A stretch of 64,000 bases of DNA from Gordionus sp. m RMFG-2023 (Eukaryota > Nematomorpha > Gordioida > Chordodea > Parachordodidae): contig NC_088776.1 in NCBI RefSeq assembly GCF_954871325.1, positions 49,246,569-49,310,568 on the forward strand, written 5' to 3'. The number at the start of each line of letters is the position of its first letter. The first letter of the stretch is position 1. The notes below the pieces were generated by a model. The model saw nothing but the letters and a program-made list of their open reading frames with translations, did not search any database and was not told the origin of the DNA. Below, in pieces: positions 33,701 through 59,799 of this stretch. The translations under genes and the position numbers were made by a program.

Positions 33701-36700
33701 GCATATTTTTTTTTTCGAAAGGGGCCTCTGGAAGTATAAGATGCTTTATATGTATTTTTATGTTTACCTTTTGAAAGCTATTTAGCAATAAAAAAATAAG
33801 ATAACTATTAAAAAGATGGTTATTCCTTATTATATTAATGAACATATATGTTGATATAATAATTATTTGTTCCTTTTTGGGGGAACTCAGTTTTTCTACA
33901 ACCTTTAATAATACGTCTATTTATAATTCTCATTTTTATACATTTTCTTATAAATAACCTTGTGAATATATATATAATACAGCTCTACAAAGACCGCGAA
34001 AATCTGATATATTTGAACGGCAGACGACATTCCTTTAAATTAGGCGCCCCTTCGAAAGAATTGTTTATAGATTCCTTCCCTTATCAAATCCATTTCGGAT
34101 CTAGTTCTGACGGCGATAATGCTAATGTTTTACTTGACGGGAAAGCTCATAGCATCAAACTTTTAGGTTTTAGAATTTTTTATTCCAAAAGAAATAATAT
34201 ATATAATGAAGCAAAATGGAGAAATTATTTGAATGACATAACTAAAATGTTAAAATAGTTGGATACAATCAGTGTTGTTAAACGCTACTTTTAAAAGTAG
34301 CGCGCTACCGCTATTTTATAAAAAAATAGCGCTCTATCGCTATCGTTTTCAAATGAGTAGCGTGCTATTAGCTACTTTTTACGTTATTTTGATTTTTTAT
34401 AAAATTTTTTTTTACATAACTTTATTTCCACAAATAAAATATTGGTATAAAAACATGACTATAATTTGTTACATATATATATATATAATTTATTTAATAT
34501 TGCACTTTATAATAATAACATTTTGTACTGTCATCCCCAAGTCAAGAGTGACGATCAGAAAATATAAGCTTTGCCATACTAAATAATCGTTCAGCACTAG
34601 CACTTGAGGGCAACGCAGTATTAAATTTAATAAACACACTTTTTATATGAAAAAAATCATCAAAGATAGTTAAATGAGTATTTTTAGATTTAAAAAAATA
34701 ATCTAGAGGTTTAATAATATTATTATTATTTATTTAAAAAAAATCGTCTATGGAAGGCCACGGTTTCGATCTTGCTATAGTATTAGTATCGTGGTTAGGC
34801 TTGGCATTTTTTAATGTTACCATCAGCCTATCAAGTTGCCATTTAGATTCAGTCAAATTAATGTATAGCCAATTTAACTTGAAACTAAGATGAACGATAG
34901 CAGCTATTACATTATCATCATCATACAGATCTGGAAATCTAATTTATATAAAGCGATTGTATTAATTATAAAATAAGAAAAATACCTATTTAATTTTCAA
35001 AATTTAAATTTATCTAAGATTTAGATTCATTTATAAAAAAATATTAAAATAGCATTAAATTATGGTAAATAAAGATTTAAAAAGAAATATTATACACAAG
35101 GTAATTAATAATATATTAATTTTGAATTTTATATTAATATTATAGATTGAGTTGTAAATTAAGCCAATTTAAATTATGGCTAATCAATCATTCATTTTAT
35201 ATAATTGTATAATAGAAAATAAAAATAAAGTTTTGACCTTTTCTTAATGCCCTTTAGCATAGAATCTACCAGTGGTTGGCAAAATTTTCTTGCATCGAAA
35301 CTGATAACCAGTAGTAATTTTTTCTTCATGATTAAAGTATTTTTTAAATTTTGGGAAAGGATAATATATATATATACCAAAGAAATTTCACTATCTTCAA
35401 CAATCTCACACATTTTTAATAACTAAATTTATATGGCTAACTAGATTTATAATGTATATTTTTAAATATAAATTTAAATTTCAAAATTAAATAAAGTAAA
35501 AGGATTATAATTTTTTATTTAATAAAAAATATATTTTAATAATTTTTAGATGTATTTATTATGTAAAATTGAAGGAAGAATAAATTTTAGGACTGATATT
35601 ACATATATATGCTAACATCGGTAGTGGCACCGTCAAACAACAATAAAATTAATTATTGATACCTATCAGTCAATTAAAACTGATTATTAATCATATTTAA
35701 AAGAGTTAAAATATCACTACTTCGCTACTTCAACACTGGATCCAATAATTCAAATAGTGTCCAACTAACTAAAAGAAATAAGATATGAGTAAGGGATAGG
35801 TGTAAATGGGTAAAGATGGTAGAGCTATAATCCTCGTGAGATTTTGAAAACACCACCACTTAAGGATTATGCAGGTAACATACCCAGATTTAGATTCCCC
35901 CTTGAACAAGGAATCTTAGGAATTCTAAACAGCCTTTATCTCACCTTTGTGAAAGCCAAGAAGTATAAGCTCAATTTATTTATAATTTAGACAATTTTAA
36001 AATTGATTTTACACACCTGTAGTATGCTCATTGAACATAAGATCTATGCATCTGCATTAGATTGAAACGTTTTTTGACATTTCCTTGATCCCAATGCATC
36101 AAGATATAGGACAACTGAGCGATTGCTGGATGTCTTCATAAATTGAAAATGAAGGAATAGGGAAAAGTAGTGAATAGTTACAAATAAGATTTAGGAATAA
36201 ATTCAAAAGGCTAGAATTATATTAATCCTTAAATTTAGGTTTAATAAAGCAGAGCATTTTATTCAATGCAATCTAACTATTATAAATAAATGAAGACTTT
36301 TTAAAGTAATATTTATATTTTAATAGAGAAGTTGTATCTTATATTTTCAAAGTGGGATTTAATTCAATAATTATGGCATTTATGGTTTTTAAACTCCCCA
36401 ATATTTAAAATTATAATATTAAAGATAAAATATTAGGTTTTTAGATTAAGTTATTTTTATCCATTTAAAATTTTTTTAATTGCTACACTTTCTGGCACAA
36501 ATATAGAGGTGATTTCAAACAAAATTTACCCTTTTATATACAATATTACATAGTATTAAATGTAATATTTGTAATTGTTACTTTTGGACATAAATATGAA
36601 CCTTTTTACAAAATAATTTATAAGCATTTTTTCTGCCCCCTAAAAAGTTTATGTTGGATTGTAAGGAGTGGATGCGGGTGTGAAGATGATCTCAAGCACC

Positions 36701-39700
36701 ACGTGGGCGCTTATAATTTTCTACAATATTAAAAAAATTTTTTTTGAAAACTTTCGAACACTAGGACCACCTCCCGAAGTTGAAATAGATGATGATCCCT
36801 ATTATGACATGACAAACGAAACATTCGAAAACGTATCCTGCAACCATTGCAAATCCTACCTCGATAATTATTTCCTCAAAGTTTGATTTATTTATGATGA
36901 AATATAAAATAATGTTTCCCAAATAATGAAGAATTATAATTTACTTTTTTTTTAATATTTAAAAATATGACTTAAAAACATAAAAATGATCAGATATCCG
37001 AAAGCAACTCCAAGGTCACTATCCCAGAACCCTCGCCTGTTGTTGTATTTTCCTGCCAAAATAACATGTATTGCGATTTTAATCCTTGATTCCTTGATAA
37101 AATAAGATTCTATTGGATTAAAAAAATTCGAGAATATATTATTTCCCTAAATTTTTAAAATTATGCCCATTTTTTGGTCACTCATTATGATAGGGTTTCT
37201 TCTTAAATATTCATATTCTAAGTCCATTTCATGTGTATTTAAAAATATATAAAATCTATTCTTAATTCCTTTTATTTGTCACACATTATTTATGCTCGGT
37301 AACTTATTCAATGTTATGAATTTCATATAATTTTTAACCTGTATCCAATTAAGCGACTACCGTGTGGACGAAATTCCTAATAACATATTGTTACCACCCC
37401 CGCCGCCATTTTTCATGATGAACAATGGTAAATATAATATACATTACGTTTTTCTTACACATTTTTATTTACATTTTATCTCATTTCGCCAAGATTACCA
37501 TTTTTTTTCTATTGAATTTTTATTAAAATTTCGCTCATTCTAATTTTTTTTATAACTTTTTGTTCCATTTTACCAAACCAATTTTATACTTCATTTTATT
37601 TCACTTTCTTTTTTTTGTTTATTCTCTTAAATTCATTAAAATACCCTATTCAGTTTCTTTCCCGAGTCCTTACACACATTCATTTGCTCAATTCGGCCCT
37701 CTCCAACCAGGATACCTTAATCAAATGTCTCAAATCGCCATAGCCCAAAACTTCAATTACGAAAATCGTAATATTCAAAATTCGTCTTTCAACCAAAATA
37801 TTACACTTCCTCCTGTCAGTGTGGGAGGTTTGAAAACTTAAATTTATGACCTAAAAATTTATTTAAAATATTAATTTTTCTAGATATAATATTCGATTTT
37901 AATATAAATAATTTAAACTCGAAGGCTTGTAAAAGGTCATTTTAGCCATTGTAAATATTATATAGTAACTGATAATTCAGAACAAATAATCAAACTTGTG
38001 GAGAAATATGGCTTCATTAAAAAAAGTAATATTTAATTCGTGGTATCCTCGATTTTTTTTATTCTAAAACCTTATAGGAAGTATTAATTACATTTTAAAT
38101 GGCAAACTAATATTTAACCCACAAAAAAAACCTTTCAGTAACTTCTTTACATTCCAACCCTCCTGAAACATTCAACCCTCCTGACACATTCAACCCTCCA
38201 TCGACACCTCAAGCAACCGAAAATGCAAATACTATAGATTTGAATGGCATCCTGTCAAATCTAGTACGTTCTGGTATAATAAACGCCAATAAATCTTCGA
38301 ATGAGGACATTTCCCGACAAAACGAAGAAATGAATGATTTGAGCGATAAAGGACTCACTCTAGAGATACCAGAATTAGATATTTGCGATGTTAAGGCCCT
38401 CAAAGTGTAAGTAATTTATTGAAGTTTATTGGGAATAATTAAATGAAGAGAGCGACGGCTTAAGATAATAATGAAGGGAAGGAGGAAAGAAAGGAGCATT
38501 TGGAAAAATATATTTATAAATATTGCTGTTTACAAAACTTGCAATAAGTTAAAATTATTATTTTAAAAATATGTATAAAATTAATTATATAATGGATCAA
38601 TTTAACTATAAATAAAATAGACATATTACTTAAGATTGTAAGGTGAGAGGCACATTCCTTAATTTTTAATACATTTTTATTTTATTCGATTCCTTGGATT
38701 TTACTTACATAAAAGCAAATATCCCGGTGTCATAAACTCACTGTACAATGGTTTTCAATGCGCGTCTTGTGGACGTCGTTTTTACAATTCCGACTCAGAT
38801 GTCCAAAATAGAAGGTTACATTTTTGTATTGCTTGCCCTATTTGTTTGACTAAGCGTTAACCTTTTGTTTTATCCATGATGTTCTCGTAAATTACCGAGT
38901 GATTAATGAGGGGGCATTTCAACTAAAAAATATCCCTAGAGTTCCATCACATCCAATCCTCTGGACTGTTCTCCTTTATTTAAACAATATTTTTTTAAAG
39001 TCATTTTTGGGGGCTTCAATTTTTAATATGAGATTGTTTATGTTTATCCATTTTATTATTTTTTAAAAGTTATATTCATGACCAAAAAGGCAAGAGAAAG
39101 AAAGTTAAATTTTTTGTAGAATAACAATTTAGTTAAATATTACAACTTAGATTTCATATTAAATCATTCACTTCAATGATACCTTATTTATAAAAATATA
39201 AAATAAGATATGCCGACCATTTGGATTACCACTTTAGGAAAAACAGAAAACTCAAGGAAATAGGAGGTGGAATGGGTTCTATCGCCCGAAAAATGGCGGT
39301 CCGAGCTTGGTATTACCCTGTAACCGATTGGTGCCAATTAGAGGAGGTAGGTGATTTCCTGGAAAATAGCGCTCAAGGCGGAGAAAACGGTATTCCCCCT
39401 TTTTTGATATTTGTTTTCAAGGTGTTTATCATTCCGCCTATTTTTTAATTAATTTTATTTAGATAATTAATCTACTTTAGTTTATGAAATGAATAGAATT
39501 GACTATTTAGATTTTTTTATTGCCTCTAATAATTGGTTAATATTGGATGCAAGATAATAATATTTTTAAGCTCGGTAACGAAAAAAGGTCATCTTTCTTT
39601 GAGATGAAAACAAAAAAACTACTAAGCATTTTTTGTTAAAAAAAATTCTAACATTTTAATCCTTGCTAAAACTTTGTTTTTATGTTCTTTTTAGCCCGGA

Positions 39701-40729
39701 GCGAAATATTCGAACAGCTAAAATTGACACAACATAAAGCAGACTCATCGTTACTTAGTGCTGCCCCAATGATTCCCGAATCAGTGGCATCTATCCTTCG
39801 TCCATCAGATTCCACTCATTACAATGAGTATCAAACAAAAGATAATTTCAAGTTTTTATATTTTTGATTGGATATATTTTAATCAATATTCAACATAATT
39901 CTGTAAAGGAAATTATTGTTAATGCATTTTGATATTCAATTTTAAAATTAGATCCTTTTTTTAAGATAATAACCCATAAATTATATCCCATTATGATATA
40001 TGTATATATTTTAAATTTAAAAATAAATAGATTAATGCTCAATGATTTACAAAACAAATATATCAACCAAGCCAAATTGGAAGAAGAAACTGATAAACGA
40101 TTTGAAGCCAACCCTATAGCAGGGGAAAACGATGTAGTTTATATATTTGTTAAATCATCTATAAAAATATCAATATATATTTTGCTAGCAATTATTATGT
40201 AATAAAATATTAAATATTATTTCTTGTTTTCACAAATACATTAGGGAAACAATATATCTTAAATTTTTTTGGATAATTTATAATTTTTAGGCTTGCGAAA
40301 TATGCCGAGAAGTATTTGATCAGGCCTGGGACGAGGACAGAGAAGAATGGGTTCTTAAGGATGCCATGCGATATTTAGAAACTGAAAAGTTATATCACCC
40401 TTCATGCTGGGAGGAAGAAAAGCCTGTACTCCAAGAAGATCTCAATGAGAATATTGAAGTTGTGAGTGTTGATATAAATATTATGATATCTTTATTGATA
40501 TTTCATATATAATAAGAGAGGTGTAATAAAATTTTAGGGATAAGTTTATATTCTAAATAAAAAGGATCAACGTTATTTATATTTAATATAAACCTAGGAA
40601 AACGCACTGAATATCAAAACAGAAATACCGGAATTGAACGCTCTCGATAATAAAACTACTGAAAATGAAACAATGGAAACTGTTTCCGATTTTACCATAA
40701 ATATAAAAACAGAATATATAGCTGAATGA
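27716..40729 (+). CDS. PCF11: Pre-mRNA cleavage complex II protein Pcf11
   Basis: Scaffold of the mRNA cleavage factor: it binds the RNA polymerase II C-terminal repeat through its CID and joins Clp1 to the 3'-end machinery. My model has 21 in-phase exons: 27716-27877, 28204-28329, 28670-28909, 29087-29216, 30544-30595, 30857-31000, 31508-31619, 31891-32139, 33524-33697, 33983-34166, 36765-36880, 36994-37067, 37354-37427, 37654-37827, 38139-38406, 38716-38814, 39208-39389, 39695-39827, 40031-40133, 40291-40461, 40598-40729. The product is 1,032 residues, shorter than human. The CID spans about residues 1-135 (DLTINSKPLINMLTMLAEEN; LRQTWGDIFP). Zinc finger 1 is C775-C778...H797-H801, then WYYPVTDW at 827-834 in the Clp1-binding region. 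Zinc finger 2 is C934-C937...H968-C971. GPPPEVEID (exon 11) recalls the FEGP-type repeats. The ATG at 27,716 is the first in frame. Exons 5-7 and 11-13 have the least certain borders. Confidence 0.93.
29832..30045. mobile_element. 214-bp hAT MITE, family B copy 2, in PCF11 intron 4
   Basis: Ends are TAGTGTTGTTAAAAAG and CTTTTTAACAACACTA. Exact 8-bp target duplication GTCCAAAC at 29,824-29,831 and 30,046-30,053. It lies between exons 4 and 5 and shares inner sequence (GATTAAGATTATAACCAAAA) with the copy at 49,739-49,950. Confidence 0.92.
34270..35738 (-). mobile_element. Deleted hAT transposon in PCF11 intron 10
   Basis: Ends are CAGTGTTG and CAACACTG. The flanks GATACAAT (34,262-34,269) and GATCCAAT (35,739-35,746) are an 8-bp duplication with one change. 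The left end is rich in TAGCG subterminal motifs, including GTAGCGCGCTAC. On the - strand two transposase pieces survive: FDARKFCQPLVDSMLKG (about 35,245-35,320), and the C-terminal block RFPDLYDDDNVIAAIV, then SFKLNWLYINLTE and PWPSIDDFF (about 34,735-34,940). The rest is deleted. The C-terminal block matches that of the hAT at 50,302-53,104. Confidence 0.85.
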
Positions 40730-40905
40730 AACATACATAGGAGCTTAACTAAGGGGGCGAAAACACAGAAGATTCCGCCCCAGGATCAAATATATTTTTC
40801 ATATTTATTTATAAGATTTTTGAATTGAATATATGATAAAATTATAGTTTATTTTCATTATTTTATATTTTATATCACAAAAATTGGAAGAAAAAAAATA
40901 ATGAT

Positions 40906-40911
40906 AATAAA
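40906..40911 (+). terminator. Candidate PCF11 polyadenylation signal AATAAA
   Basis: A canonical AATAAA 177 bases after the stop codon. AT-rich sequence makes chance matches common, so confidence is moderate. Confidence 0.45.
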
Positions 40912-43224
40912 GATTATATTTTCAAGTTTTCCTCGGAGTTTAATTTTTTTAAAAAATACAAATAAATTTTGATGCAAATAAGTAGATGGTTTTGATTTAA
41001 TTATATTAAAAATTTTAATTAACATGGAAAGAATATACTAATTTTTTATCAAAAAAGTGCATAAAAACTAATATGTTATAAAATAAACAAATTATAAGAA
41101 TTTTATTTTATTACCAGTCTACAATTGCTAAAAAATATAGCCAATTTTTATTTTATTACCAGTCTACAATTGCTAAAAAATATAGCCAATTATTTTAATT
41201 TATTATTTTATTATTAATCAATTTTATTTTGTTATGTTATAATTTAATTTTTTAGTATTTGAGCAAATTTAATTTCAAATATATTATTAATATCAACCTT
41301 CCTTGAAATGTAATTAATAAATAAAGAAGCTTCACTTTTTAACTGACTCAAAATAATTTAATTAATCTTATATTATAAAATTTTGAGAAATTAATCTTCT
41401 AACCCACATTAGATGGCCCTTTCTAAATTATACAAACTAGGTTTGGCATAAAAATGGATTTATTTTGGTTTAAATTAAATAATTTATTTAATAATCAGAA
41501 AATCATGGGGTAAGATTGAAAAATAATATGATTTTTTTATTATCAGTATAATATTACTTTCTGTGAGGAAATTTTTTTGATATTTTATCAAATAAAAAGC
41601 CGATTGTTAAATAAAAGCCATTGATATGTACAAATACGATATCTATTTTTTAAAACAAATCCAACACTTGATTTCGATAACTTTTTACTAATAAAATGAT
41701 GGTATTTATATTTTATTTAAATATGTTAGCTGCAATATGTTATTTTTTCAACTTTAAATCATTTTTTGAGAGCGTTTTTTTTAAAAATCTGATTTTACCG
41801 GAAATGTATTCCATATGTGTGGAAAACCTAACCGTGAATTTCAGACGATTTTGTCATGTGTGCATTTTTTCTTAAATTTTTTATATAAATTATAAATGTC
41901 TCAAAGATTAAGGGCAAAATTGTCCACAATTTATAGAAGATATTCTAAACATGCTGAATTACATTTTAGAAAAAATCACATTTTTATATTTAAAAAACAC
42001 GTTCAAAAAATGATTTAACCTTGAAAAAATAACACATTGCCGGAAAAAACATATTGCCGCTAACATAATAACCAAAAACAATACTATTGGATTGGTTTTT
42101 TGCAAAATTTTGGCCTGATCCGAATTATTTTTTAAAACGGTAAATATCAGTCTTATCCAATACTAAGCTCACAGCAGGCCTTAGAATGATGACCATTTTA
42201 TTATTTCAAATATTTATCTGTTACGAATTCATCGCTTCAAGTATATTGGCGGCCATTTCAGATTTCCATACTTATCATCACAAAATAATGTGACCATTTT
42301 TATTTAAAACCAATCATAAATTTTTTTAGATAGTGCCTAAATGTTTATCAATCGTGAGGTGGAAATAAGAGAATCTTTTCTAACTAACTTTTGTCCTACC
42401 CACTCTGTCATTTAATACCAACACAATAAACGTAAAATCATTTATTTTTTTTGAAATATTTGCCAGACACAAAAATTGGAATCAGAATTAATAATTATAT
42501 ATAAATAAACAGAAATTGAAAACAGAAGAATAAGAATGTTAGCAAATGATTAATATGAAAGCAAAGTGTTAAGAATATAGTTGGGAAATTATTATATTTT
42601 TAGCCGGCTAAAACCACGTTTTAAGCCAAAAACTATCATTTTTCTCTTGGGGTTTTTCTTAAAAAGATAGCAGCTCAAATTTGGAAGAAACTTATATGCA
42701 TTAAAACGCTCTAATATTAACGTATTTTGGCGCCTGAAGATTGAACCGAATTAGCCATTACCCAACTATAGTTAGGATTTAAGATAAGTTGATTTTTTTT
42801 AAAGAGTAGGGGGTATCTTATAAAATGAGTTTATCAACATCTTGAAAATTTTAATAAAACTTAAAATGCATCCATATTCCAAAATAAACTAAACCAAACA
42901 TAATTATTTTTTATCAATATCAATACACAATGAACATTATTTTATTGTTTTAAATAACTCATATCTTTTATATAGTATATGTAGCCAGTATTAGGTGCCG
43001 CTCCAAATTTATTATTCAATTTTTTTTAATTAATATTAAAATTATTTGCAACATGTTCTTTATGGAACTTTTTATTTTTTTAACGTTATATATAAATATG
43101 CTTAAATCCGTAAGGCATTCAGCATGAAACACAATTCCACGAAATTTAAAGTTAGGAGCTTCCCATAATCTTGAGTCTTTTTGGTTTGCTCATATTAAGC
43201 TCCTGATGTAATTATTAGGAAGAA
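40912..43224. other. Convergent intergenic region between PCF11 and XPB
   Basis: No gene seen. It contains an exact ~48-bp tandem duplication at about 41,104-41,192 (core TTACCAGTCTACAATTGC), the foldback element at 41,726-42,063, and otherwise unique AT-rich DNA. Confidence 0.5.
41726..42063. repeat. 338-bp foldback (inverted repeat) element
   Basis: The left arm begins TTAGCTGCAATATGTTATTT and continues with AACTTTAAATCATTTTTTGA. The right arm carries their complements (TCAAAAAATGATTTAACCTT and AACATATTGCCGCTAA). Arms are about 75 bp with a ~190-bp spacer. No clear target duplication. Confidence 0.65.
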
Positions 43225-43330
43225 TACCCAAGCAAATAATGAGGTTAGTGGCGTTTCTCGTGGATTGGCATAGACCACCTCCCATCTAAACATATATGAA
43301 GGATTATGGATTCGAAATTCTAATTTTTTA
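43225..43330 (+). other. Possible decayed tRNA-derived SINE head
   Basis: An A-box-like GGTTAGTGGCGTTTCTCGTGG is followed about 50 bases later by a B-box-like GGATTCGAAATTC, the spacing of a tRNA head. The boxes are imperfect and no tail or flanking duplication is evident. Confidence 0.3.
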
Positions 43331-43630
43331 ACACCATTGGATATTTGTCGGCACTTTTTGATAAGCCTCAAACAATATTTATATAACTCTATTATTAAAA
43401 ATCATTTTTATGACGTTGGCATGCTTAATTCAATTAAAAATAATGTTTCATAAACTCACTAATTCACTTTATTTGTATTCCTGGATTAGAAATTATAAAA
43501 TATTTACAGACACTTGTAAAAAATAAATAAAAATCTTTATAAAATAATAATATTATGTAGAAGGATTCTTTAAATTGAAATTTATAGATTGTTTGAGTTA
43601 ATTTGTATACAAATTCATCTATATAGAATC

Positions 43631-58369
<14,739 letters not shown>

Positions 58370-58431
58370 CAAATTCATTCATTCATTTATTACCACGCTA
58401 GAAATTGCACGCAAATTTCATCACAAGTGCC

Positions 58432-59009
58432 TGCAAAGGGTCTTCATGAGCGGGAGAGGTAACAGTTCGCATCCTATTTTTTTGAGGAGGGTAGGCTGCT
58501 TTAACGCGGGTAGGATAAATTTTTTGGGGGGTTATCTATTAAATTTGGAGATCAAATAGGACAAAATTTTTTGCTGTAAAAATTAATACTTTTATTATTA
58601 AATTATTATAATACAATTCATCGACCAAATCTATATATTGAAAACAATCATACTTGTTTTCTAAATAAAACATTCTGCTATTTGCAATGTAATTTAAAAG
58701 GTTTCGATATTTCAGCAAACACATAATGCCATTATAATTAATTCCTAGTAAATAATAGAGGTTTTAATTGAATTGATTATCTAAAAAATAAATTATTTAT
58801 ATTCACAAAATATCGATAGTTGGTAGTAGAGATAGATTAATTTAAGTTATCCTTTATAAATTATCTGAAAAGAGTATCAATAAATTAAAGGGTGAAAAGA
58901 ATAATAATAGAAACACCGCTGCCGAAGGCGGTGTGAATTTTTTAGGGGGGTAGGCAAAGGTTTTTGAAGGGGGTTTGCATCCTGTGAAAATCCTGTCATG
59001 TAGACGCTG
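58432..59009. mobile_element. ~578-bp hAT-type MITE, family A copy 2, just upstream of XPB
   Basis: Co-linear with the MITE at 9,469-10,043 over its whole length. The right end is the same TCATGTAGACGCTG; the left end has drifted. CAAGTGCC and CAAGTGCA flank it, an 8-bp duplication with one change. The element ends 62 bases before the XPB start codon, so it occupies the 5' untranslated or promoter region. It contains a GCCGAAGGC palindrome near 58,925. Confidence 0.87.
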
Positions 59010-59017
59010 CAAGTGCA

Positions 59018-59799
59018 CCATGTATATTCACTAGTATATAGGTCCTATACATGATGTATACCCGTTTTATTATAGTGGACGGTACCACTATGTAGTCAGC
59101 TAGCATAGTAAAGAAGAGAGGAGTAAGAAAGAGAGGATCTATTAGTTTCGTTACCGGCAAGATAGTGTTAAGAAATTGTAACCAATATTAATAATTATGT
59201 ACGTGACACCTGTTTAGATATTTAAGATATGAAAAAAAAAGTAAGTTTTATGTTAGTTAAGTAATCTTTGGATGATAACGTTATGTCTATATAGCGTGTC
59301 ATATTCCGGAGGTATCCAACTTCATTGTAATTGTAATCTCAATCCTTGAAACCCATTATCCTAAAGATTTAATTAACGTTTTGTCTGATTTTTTTTTTCA
59401 TGTTATCTTCCTTCTTTTTACCTTCATTAATTTTTGTCATTCACTAGAGCCAATATTATCCCCTTAAATCCTTGTTTGTATTAAGCAAACGATGCTCGGG
59501 ATCCTCATTATTTACCACATTATCATTATTATAGTGAACCCGGAATCGTTATCATTATTATTATTCACGGTTCTAAGATTATCATTGCCTTCGTCAAAAT
59601 CGTTTATCCAGTAGGGAAAGGAGTTATAAAGGGGAGGGGGGCAATTTAATAAGATAATAATTATCATCATCTTCATCTTATTTCATTCAATCCATAATTC
59701 CAATATAACCTGTGCCGAAACATAAATTGTCATTCAACCCGGGAGATGAGGTTGGAAATAAGACGGTGCGAGAATATTCGAATACTTCCACGTTGCTGC
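59018..59799. other. Intergenic, no gene seen
   Basis: Less AT-rich than most of the window. A run of TCATTATTATT/ATCATC-type sequence lies near 59,520-59,690. I recognise no coding motif or element edge. Confidence 0.4.

Noticed and set aside
36668-36764. Upstream extension of PCF11 exon 11
   Set aside because: The frame is open but hydrophobic and not like the family; an acceptor at 36,763-36,764 gives correct phase. I keep the shorter exon but cannot exclude the longer one.
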